Assembly: GCA_023428695.1 (NCBI GenBank)
Contig: JAEYWY010000028.1
Span: 372,001-436,000, forward strand
DNA: 64,000 nucleotides
Reading direction: 5' to 3'
Source: Bacteroidota bacterium
GTDB taxonomy: Bacteria > Bacteroidota > Bacteroidia > Cytophagales > Cyclobacteriaceae
The notes under the pieces are model-generated. The model worked only from the letters and a program-made list of their open reading frames with translations, made no database searches and was not told the origin of the DNA. Shown here in pieces: positions 57,280 through 64,000 of this stretch. Numbering within the stretch: position 1 is the first letter of the stretch; the number at the start of each line of letters is the position of its first letter. The position numbers and the translations under genes were made by a program.

Positions 57280-59715
57280 ATGCTCCTAAAGGCAAAGTTC
57301 CCCGGCATTATTCTGATTTCCTTCCTGGCTATCTTGCTTCTTCCCAAACAGCTGTCGGCACAAAATGAGGGCACAGTCACGGGTATCATCGTCGATTCCG
57401 CGTCATGGAAACCCCTGGGATATGCAACGGTAGCAGTATACAAGGAGCCGGGTCACACGCTAGCCGGCGGTGCAATCACGGATGACAACGGAAAATTCAC
57501 AGCCACGGTACCACTCGGACGGCACACTGCAGAGATCTCATTCATTGGTTTTGGCTCAAAACAGATTCCTGTCTTTACACTCGACGAAAGTCATCCGACA
57601 CACAATGTCGGTACGGTTTACCTGGCACCGGATACCGATATCCTGAACGAAGTCGAGGTGCGGGGAGAAAAGAGTTCAATGGAGCTTTCACTGGATAAGA
57701 AAATCTTTAATGTTGGTCAGGATCTCGCCAACAGCGGTGGCAACGCAACGGATGTCCTGATGAACATCCCCTCCGTCGCTGTCGATCCGGAAGGCAACGT
57801 TCGGCTTCGGGGAAGTGACAACGTACGCATACTCATTGATGGAAAACCGTCAGGACTTGTCAGCTTTAAGGGCGGCAGCGGACTTCAGCAACTTCAGGCC
57901 AGTATGATCGAACGTGTTGAGGTGATAACGAATCCCTCTGCGCGATATGAAGCCGAAGGCCTGGGTGGTATTATCAACATCGTTTTGAAGAAAGAAAAGA
58001 ACAGCGGCTTTAATGGTTCGTTCGACATAATTACCGGTTATCCCGACAACCATGGGCTCGCGGCCAACGTCAACTACCGGCACAGGATGGTTAATTTCTT
58101 TGTGAACTACGGTATCGCTTACCGTGACCAACCCGGCCGCGGAAGTCTCTATCAGGAGGTCTACACACCGGATGAAACGTTTCTTTTGGACCAAACCAAT
58201 CGCTCCTACGTGCAGGGCCTGAACAATAACATACGCGGAGGAATTGACTTCTACTTCAGTGAAACCAACATCCTTACGGGATCTTACCTCTTTCGAAGAA
58301 GCGACGCCAAACGGATCACCGATATTGTTTACCGCGACTATGCGGCCACGTTTGACAACATGCTCAGCTATACAACACGCAGGCAGGACGAAGACGAAAT
58401 CGAGCCAAACTCAGAATACTCCTTAATATACAAACGCGTAATGCCCGGAAAGGACCATCAATTTCTTGCGGAAGTAAAATACCTCGACAATTGGGAAAGC
58501 TCTGACCAGACCTTCACACAATTCCATTTCAACCCCGACGGAACACCCGACCACACCAAAGATCTGATTCAAAAATCACTCAATGACGAAAGTGAGAAAC
58601 AATTGTTGTTTCAGGCCGATTATACACGACCATTGCCGGGTGATGGAAAATTCGAAACCGGAATCCGCAGCAGCTTCCGCGACATGACGAATGACTTTCT
58701 GGTGACCGAACAAAACGATGAAGGTGAATTCATTCCTCTTGAAAACCTTGACAACATATTCTTTTACGATGAAAACATCATCGCCGCTTATGCGATTCTC
58801 GGAAAGAAGACAGGCAAGGTATCCTACCAGGCCGGGCTTCGCGGTGAATGGACTGACGTGAAGACAACACTTGCTGAAACAGGTGAAGTCAACCCCAGAA
58901 AATATCACAATCTTTTTCCCAGCGTTCACATCACCTTTAACCTGCCCAGGCAAAATGATCTTCAGTTAAGTTATAGCCGGCGTATACGGAGGCCGTATTA
59001 CAACGACCTGAGCCCGTTCGTTACATTTTCAGATGAACGAAACTTCTTCAGTGGCAACCCGGACCTTGATCCCGAGTACAGTCATGTCATTGATGCAGGA
59101 TACGCACGTTATTTTGAGGCAGGATCGATTAGCGCTTCAATTTATACGAGACTTACGACAGACAAAATTGAAAGTATTCGTCTGGTCGATCTTGATGGGT
59201 TTTCCAACACACGAACCGAAAACCTCAACGGTGAAAAAGCCTATGGCGTTGAGTTGACCGGGACAATAGACGTAACCTCGTGGTGGAAATTCGATACCAA
59301 CCTGAATTTCTTTTACGCGGACGTTGACGGATCCAACATTGTTACATCCTATGCAAACACCACGTACAGCTGGTTCGCACGACAAACATCACGAATAGCC
59401 TTGCCTGCAAAAGTCGATTTACAAATCCGGACAAATTACGAAGCGCCTCAGAAAACAGTTCAGGGCCGGCGAAAGTCACTCTTCTACACAGATATATCCC
59501 TGAGCAAAGACATTCTGAAAGGCAACGGTACAATTAATCTCACAACGCTTGACCTTTTTAATTCACGAAGATTTCGCAGTACCGCAGAAGGCGCAACGTT
59601 TTTCTCTGACCGCGACTTTCAATACCGCCGGCGCCAGGTCAACCTCACTTTCAGTTATAGAATCCGTCAGACTAAGGGGCAGCGTCAGAAACGCGATATC
59701 GTTCCCACTGAATAA
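57280..59715 (+). CDS. TonB-dependent outer-membrane receptor family protein
   Basis: An 811-residue outer-membrane protein with signal peptide (ending LSAQ). An N-terminal carboxypeptidase-like regulatory domain (VTGIIVDSASWKPLGYATVAVYK..., GGAITDDNGKFTATVP) precedes the plug (LDKKIFNVGQDLANSGGNATDVLMNIPSV, VRLRGSDNVRILIDGKPSG) and an outer_membrane_beta-barrel domain of the FecA-like short class (SYSRRIRRPYYNDLSPF). The start at 57280 is chosen for the signal peptide. Ligand unknown; no substrate-binding partner is adjacent. Confidence 0.93.
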   Translation: MLLKAKFPGIILISFLAILLLPKQLSAQNEGTVTGIIVDSASWKPLGYATVAVYKEPGHTLAGGAITDDNGKFTATVPLGRHTAEISFIGFGSKQIPVFTLDESHPTHNVGTVYLAPDTDILNEVEVRGEKSSMELSLDKKIFNVGQDLANSGGNATDVLMNIPSVAVDPEGNVRLRGSDNVRILIDGKPSGLVSFKGGSGLQQLQASMIERVEVITNPSARYEAEGLGGIINIVLKKEKNSGFNGSFDIITGYPDNHGLAANVNYRHRMVNFFVNYGIAYRDQPGRGSLYQEVYTPDETFLLDQTNRSYVQGLNNNIRGGIDFYFSETNILTGSYLFRRSDAKRITDIVYRDYAATFDNMLSYTTRRQDEDEIEPNSEYSLIYKRVMPGKDHQFLAEVKYLDNWESSDQTFTQFHFNPDGTPDHTKDLIQKSLNDESEKQLLFQADYTRPLPGDGKFETGIRSSFRDMTNDFLVTEQNDEGEFIPLENLDNIFFYDENIIAAYAILGKKTGKVSYQAGLRGEWTDVKTTLAETGEVNPRKYHNLFPSVHITFNLPRQNDLQLSYSRRIRRPYYNDLSPFVTFSDERNFFSGNPDLDPEYSHVIDAGYARYFEAGSISASIYTRLTTDKIESIRLVDLDGFSNTRTENLNGEKAYGVELTGTIDVTSWWKFDTNLNFFYADVDGSNIVTSYANTTYSWFARQTSRIALPAKVDLQIRTNYEAPQKTVQGRRKSLFYTDISLSKDILKGNGTINLTTLDLFNSRRFRSTAEGATFFSDRDFQYRRRQVNLTFSYRIRQTKGQRQKRDIVPTE

Positions 59716-59812
59716 CCGGCATTCAAAGTCCCCCAGCCTTAGGGACGCATAACAACGTCAATATTCCGATTTTGTTTGACGATATCCCCTTAAAAACGGG
59801 AGACCAAAACCA

Positions 59813-62497
59813 ATGAGGAAGACGTTACCAACGGTTGCGCTGTTCACGCTTGTTGTGCTACAATCAGTGGCCCAGCGTGTCCAGGACCTTCGTGTTCCCC
59901 AACTTCAGGCTCCAACACCAGTTGAGGTTGTATTACGCGGAATGGAAGCGCAGCACGGAATCCGCGTATTCCGTTTAAACGGATGGCTCGACAACTATTC
60001 CTTCTCGCCTCAGCAATCCGGCGCACCGCTTCTCAATGCACTTGACGCTATCTTTCATGATACCGACATCTCATTTCTGGTTGAGTTCGAATACGCATTA
60101 GTCTTCCTAAAGGATCCTACCCTGCACCTGACACGCGATTCACTGATTCAAACGTTGACCCGGAAGAAAATAACGCCGATGGTAATAGGAAACACCAATA
60201 CCGCAGGCGGGCATACCAATGTTCGTCTCGAAGGCCGGGTTATCGATGTTGCGGGGCAACCTCTTGCCAACGCTACAATAGTCGTCGACGGAGGAAAAAT
60301 TAATATAGTTACAGATGCATCTGGTCGTTTTTTGCTTACGATGAAACGCGGCCCGCATATTATCGAGGTGCGGCACGTCAACTTTGATCCATCCTTATTC
60401 GATATCGACCTCCGGGGCGACGGTGAGCTGCAGGCAACGATGTATGAAGAAGCCCGCATGCTGGAAGAAGTTGAGATCACCGATAATCGTACGGGGTATG
60501 AAACAACGGGCGCCACCAAACTGGATCTGTCAGATCTGAAGCGCGCACCGGTCTTTGTTGGTGAGGCTGATATCTTCAAACAAATCCAATTAAAAGCAGG
60601 CGTAACGACAACGGGAGAAATCGCTTCAGGATTTAACGTGCGCGGAGGATCAGTCGACCAAAATCTGGTTTTGTACGACGGTGTACCTATCCTCAATACG
60701 TCTCACGCGTTTGGTTTCTTCAGCAGCTTCAATGCTGATGCGGTAAGCGACGTGAATTTCTATCGCGGCGGTATTCCGGCAGAATATGGGGGGCGCGTGT
60801 CGTCAGTGCTTGATATCAGGTCACGCAACGGCAACCCTGAACGCTGGAACGGCTCTGGCGGTATCGGGATTATTTCGAGCTTTCTTTCACTGAATGGCCC
60901 GATCCGACGGAATACTACAACAGCTGCGGTTTCATTCAGAACCTCCTACTCGAACTGGGTACTCGATAAGATTAAGACCGATTATCAAAACCTCAGCAAA
61001 ACGTCTGTTGACTTTTTTGATGGTTCGGTTAAACTCAGCCATCGGTTCACGGACAAAAGCAATCTCACCTTTTCTGGTTATATCAGCCGTGACGCGTTCA
61101 GTCTTTCAAACGACACCTTGTACATCACAGGAAATACAGCAGCTACGATCCAATACAACAGACAATTGAACACAAGCTTGTCGGCGTCGGCTACACTGTT
61201 CTTCGGAAGATTCGCCTATACGATGAGTGAACCGGATGCCAGAACGTCGTTTGACCTCGATTACACGATTACATATCCAGGAATTAAGCTTGACTTCACA
61301 AAGGCAGGTGCACATCGCAGCCTGTTCGGACTACATGCAACGTATTATACAGTTCAACCTGGACAAATCACACCGGCATCAGCAGAGTCAGCTGTAGTCG
61401 ATCGCAAAGCAGATCGCGAACAGGCGTTGGAGGTGGCTGGCTACTTCAGCAAGAACATTACGCTTACCACGAAGCTGAGTTTTGAACCAGGTTTGCGCGT
61501 TCCAGTCTTCTTTACTCTCGGACCTGGCAACGTATTCAAATATGCCAACGAAATTCCCGAGGCTACCGAAATTACGGATACGACATCATACGGTAACCTT
61601 GATGTGGAAAAAGTCTATGCCGGAATCGAACCGAGGCTGACTGTAAACTATTCAATCGATAACATCTCATCATTTAAGGTTGGATATCATCGCGTAAACC
61701 AGTTCTTACACCTGATCAATAATACGTCTGCAGTTACACCGATTGATATCTGGAAAACCAGCAACACATATTTTAAACCACAGATAGCTGATCAGTTGTC
61801 TGCCGGATATTACAGGACCCTTGGCAAAACAAAACAGTTCGACTCTTTTGTGGAAGTTTTTTATAAACGTGTGAAGAACGTACTCGATTTCCGCGACGGA
61901 GCGAGCCTGATCCTGAATCCCGCCCTTGAGGCAGCGTTGCTTCCGGGAACAGCAACTTCCTACGGAGTGGAAATGTCCATTGCGAAAATCAAGGGCCGTT
62001 TAACCGGCGATATCCAATACAGTTACTCGCGAAGTTTCCGGCAATCGTACGCAACAGACCGCCAGATCGCAATCAATGGGGGACGTCGTTATCCTTCGAA
62101 CTATGACCAGCCACATGTAGCAACACTTACGTGGCGATATGGGCTTAGCCGGCGCTATTTTGTATCAGGAACGTTCACGTATCACACAGGCCGGCCCATC
62201 TCGTTGCCCATCGCTAATTATGCGGTCCAGGATATTCCAATTTCAGGATTCTCCGACCGAAACCTTTTCAGGATGCCGGATTACCATCGATTGGATCTCG
62301 CATTTATTGTGGAAGGCAATCATCGTAAGAAGAAACTCTGGGACGGCACATGGATCTTATCCTTTTACAATGTTTATGGGCGTCTGAATCCCTACGCGGT
62401 CTTTTACCAGTACTCACCGCGTGGTTTCCTCGAACCGTACAAGCTTTCAATCATCGGTTCTGTTATCCCTTCACTTTCGTACAACTTCAAATTCTAG
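59813..62497 (+). CDS. TonB-dependent receptor with N-terminal STN-like and regulatory domains
   Basis: An 894-residue outer-membrane protein. After a signal peptide (ALFTLVVLQSVAQ), residues ~25-110 resemble the STN domain of signalling receptors, followed by a carboxypeptidase-like domain (VRLEGRVIDVAGQPLANATIVV), the plug (KLDLSDLKRAPVFVGEADIFKQIQLKAGVTTTGEIASGFNVRGGSVDQNLVLYDGVPI, here quoted in part) and a 22-strand barrel ending SLSYNFKF. DUF4249 follows after 3 bp, a standard pairing in Bacteroidota. The ligand is unknown; this set is not the SusC/D type. Confidence 0.94.
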   Translation: MRKTLPTVALFTLVVLQSVAQRVQDLRVPQLQAPTPVEVVLRGMEAQHGIRVFRLNGWLDNYSFSPQQSGAPLLNALDAIFHDTDISFLVEFEYALVFLKDPTLHLTRDSLIQTLTRKKITPMVIGNTNTAGGHTNVRLEGRVIDVAGQPLANATIVVDGGKINIVTDASGRFLLTMKRGPHIIEVRHVNFDPSLFDIDLRGDGELQATMYEEARMLEEVEITDNRTGYETTGATKLDLSDLKRAPVFVGEADIFKQIQLKAGVTTTGEIASGFNVRGGSVDQNLVLYDGVPILNTSHAFGFFSSFNADAVSDVNFYRGGIPAEYGGRVSSVLDIRSRNGNPERWNGSGGIGIISSFLSLNGPIRRNTTTAAVSFRTSYSNWVLDKIKTDYQNLSKTSVDFFDGSVKLSHRFTDKSNLTFSGYISRDAFSLSNDTLYITGNTAATIQYNRQLNTSLSASATLFFGRFAYTMSEPDARTSFDLDYTITYPGIKLDFTKAGAHRSLFGLHATYYTVQPGQITPASAESAVVDRKADREQALEVAGYFSKNITLTTKLSFEPGLRVPVFFTLGPGNVFKYANEIPEATEITDTTSYGNLDVEKVYAGIEPRLTVNYSIDNISSFKVGYHRVNQFLHLINNTSAVTPIDIWKTSNTYFKPQIADQLSAGYYRTLGKTKQFDSFVEVFYKRVKNVLDFRDGASLILNPALEAALLPGTATSYGVEMSIAKIKGRLTGDIQYSYSRSFRQSYATDRQIAINGGRRYPSNYDQPHVATLTWRYGLSRRYFVSGTFTYHTGRPISLPIANYAVQDIPISGFSDRNLFRMPDYHRLDLAFIVEGNHRKKKLWDGTWILSFYNVYGRLNPYAVFYQYSPRGFLEPYKLSIIGSVIPSLSYNFKF

Positions 62498-62500
62498 CCA

Positions 62501-63649
62501 ATGCATAGTCATCGCGTATATGGCCTACTTCTTTTCCTGATTGTGTACGGTTGCGTGGAACCACTTGATGTACCCGATGATGTACGGCAACGATTGATCG
62601 TAGTCGATGGTCTTCTGACAAATGAGGATGGTCCCTACGTTGTTACATTGTACCATACAACGCCAGAAGCGAATGCGAATTTGAAAGACCCGATCTCAGG
62701 GGCAACCGTTTCGATTGAAGACGATGCCGGCGTTGTGGTTAACCTCACAGAAAAGGTCCCCGGCAGGTATGAGACCGATCCCTCGGATATCAGCGGAGCG
62801 GAAGGCCGCTCATACAAACTAACAATAACAATGGAAGATGGATTGGTACTTCAGTCCACGTGGGAAAAAATGTATCGCAACGGTGAGATCGCCAGTATCG
62901 ATCTGCGCCACCTTCCGGGAATATTAATTCCTGAGGACCCGGATCCTGCATATGACCCATTGACGTCGGACAAGGATGCATTTGACATCCACATTGACGC
63001 TAACGGCACTGCAGGTGAACCTAATCTTTTTATGTGGCGCTGGAAAGGAACCTATTTCATTCACACATATCCTGAGGAAGTCGTACGGCCGACATCGCAA
63101 ATACCAGGCTCAGATGAACCGGTTATATTCATACCAAATCCTTTATCGTGCAGTGGGTTCATTGAAGAAGACTCGACATTGGTTCGTGTCGGTGACTGTT
63201 TTTGCTGCGACTGCTGGGTTACAGAGACGGACGCAACGATAAATTTGTCGTCGCCGGAGTTCACCTCGAATGCACGGGCAGTCGGTGTGAAGCTTACGCG
63301 AATACCGATAAACGGAATACGCTGGTATGAAAAATACCATATCGAAGTATCTCAGATGACATTGTCGCCGAACACCTACAGATTCTGGAACCTCGTCAGG
63401 GCGCAGCAGCGCTCCGCGAGCGACATCTTCCAGCCCAACGCCGTCCGAGTCACCGGAAATATCACCTGTGTGAGTGATCCTGATGTTGAGGTACTCGGTA
63501 TTTTCGGAGCATCCTCTGTCGTGAGGAAGGGTCGTTTTGTTTTGCCATCCGACATACCCGTAAACGTTCCCCTGCAGGAAAGGCTCGCTGCCGATTGCAG
63601 GGCGCGTTTCATTCAAGCCACATCGACCAAACCTGAATGGTGGCAATGA
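62501..63649 (+). CDS. DUF4249 family lipoprotein
   Basis: A 382-residue surface lipoprotein (signal LLLFLIVYGC, lipidation at the Cys). The family core is seen in RLIVVDGLLTNEDGPYVVTLYHT, ISGATVSIEDDAG, YKLTITMEDGLVLQSTWEKM, and the cysteine-rich loop CFCCDCW, followed by YHIEVSQMTLSPNTYRFWNLVRAQ. DUF4249 proteins pair with TonB receptors and are presumed to bind substrate at the surface. Overlaps the next gene by 4 bp (ATGA). Confidence 0.92.
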   Translation: MHSHRVYGLLLFLIVYGCVEPLDVPDDVRQRLIVVDGLLTNEDGPYVVTLYHTTPEANANLKDPISGATVSIEDDAGVVVNLTEKVPGRYETDPSDISGAEGRSYKLTITMEDGLVLQSTWEKMYRNGEIASIDLRHLPGILIPEDPDPAYDPLTSDKDAFDIHIDANGTAGEPNLFMWRWKGTYFIHTYPEEVVRPTSQIPGSDEPVIFIPNPLSCSGFIEEDSTLVRVGDCFCCDCWVTETDATINLSSPEFTSNARAVGVKLTRIPINGIRWYEKYHIEVSQMTLSPNTYRFWNLVRAQQRSASDIFQPNAVRVTGNITCVSDPDVEVLGIFGASSVVRKGRFVLPSDIPVNVPLQERLAADCRARFIQATSTKPEWWQ

Positions 63650-64000
63650 GACGCACTATCGCATGCATATCGGTACTATTCCTGTCGGGGGCGTTTTTTG
63701 TACCTTCCTCACTGCTTGAAAGGATCCAGGAAAAACTTGAGCAGCATTACCGGGCGAACCTGATCACCAAAACGCACCTTTTCTTTAACCAGCCTGCGTA
63801 TATGCCAGGCGATACAATATTCTTTTCGGGTAACGTGGTTTTTGCAGAAGATTTGACGCGCGTCCCCGGGCATCATGTTCTCGACGTCAGACTCGTCGAT
63901 TACGATGGTGAGCACGTAGTCTCAAATAAGTTTTCAGTTCATAATGGTAGTGCGTCCAGCTTTCTAGTCTTACCAAATTCGCTGACGCCAGGTATCTACA
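63646..64000 (+). CDS. MG2/alpha-2-macroglobulin-like exported protein (N-terminal part)
   Basis: The first 118 residues of a protein that continues past the window end. It has a signal peptide (TIACISVLFLSGAFFVPSS), then a macroglobulin-like beta domain (THLFFNQPAYMPGDTIFFSGNVVF, HVLDVRLVDYDGEHVVSNKF, FLVLPNSLTPGIY). In Bacteroidota such proteins often follow the TonB/DUF4249 pair and end in a carboxypeptidase-regulatory or TonB-plug region. The ATG overlaps the DUF4249 stop codon, indicating coupled translation. Confidence 0.8.
   Translation, partial: MRRTIACISVLFLSGAFFVPSSLLERIQEKLEQHYRANLITKTHLFFNQPAYMPGDTIFFSGNVVFAEDLTRVPGHHVLDVRLVDYDGEHVVSNKFSVHNGSASSFLVLPNSLTPGIY

Overview
The window looks like chromosomal DNA of a Bacteroidota bacterium, most likely a Cytophagales-type soil organism; that rank is an inference from gene content, not a search. 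Supporting signs are TonB-dependent receptors with a DUF4249 lipoprotein, Nudix/winged-helix regulators, a ThuA/PQQ-dehydrogenase/cytochrome c giant protein, FtsX-type permeases, weak ribosome binding sites, and several promoters fitting the Bacteroidota pattern TTG-N19/20-TAnnTTTG.

Layout. 1-1380: start of a heavy-metal RND pump with a small Cys/His-rich exported protein. 1581-4001: an ArsR-led operon (ArsR, SRPBCC, DoxX, DUF1801/YdeI, DUF4256) whose promoter lies between two copies of a 16-bp direct repeat. 4224-4310: tRNA-Ser(CGA), the integration site of a compact 8.5-kb mobile element (4299-12829) flanked by 13-bp direct repeats. All its genes run leftward: two small ORFs, a tyrosine recombinase, small DNA-binding proteins, an HK97-type major capsid protein, a tail/baseplate-like protein and two tandem paralogous mini-genes. 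No terminase, portal, protease or replication gene was recognised. It resembles a phage satellite and is the best candidate for an undescribed system here.

12972-29121 is ordinary chromosome: a VOC-family gene remnant, DUF2809, DUF1801 and SRPBCC genes, a 5'-3' exonuclease, a beta-lactamase-like esterase, an exported methyltransferase, a phytanoyl-CoA dioxygenase, a TonB protein, KatG, two esterases, a Nudix-type regulator and an FtsX permease. 29542-41078 holds a LigD-polymerase-like protein, a second Nudix-type regulator divergent from a ThuA/PQQ/cytochrome c protein, DeoD, a response regulator/histidine kinase pair, an exported DinB protein and tRNA-Val(GAC). 41311-49156 carries Dps, an SDR/hypothetical/VKOR/SPW cluster, a sugar-isomerase-like protein, a large PKD-bearing esterase, a 565-bp region of nested inverted repeats and a GerW/YtfI-like pair. 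49408-53884 is an operon of an AI-2E-type permease, an Mla-type lipid transporter and a universal stress protein. The end has a second PKD esterase, an acyltransferase and two TonB receptors, the second followed by DUF4249 and MG2-domain genes.

In many places the sequence shows how genes are tied together: ATGA or TAATG overlaps inside the element, the GTGA overlap at the Mla operon, and palindromes overlapping or flanking promoters of divergent regulator/target pairs.
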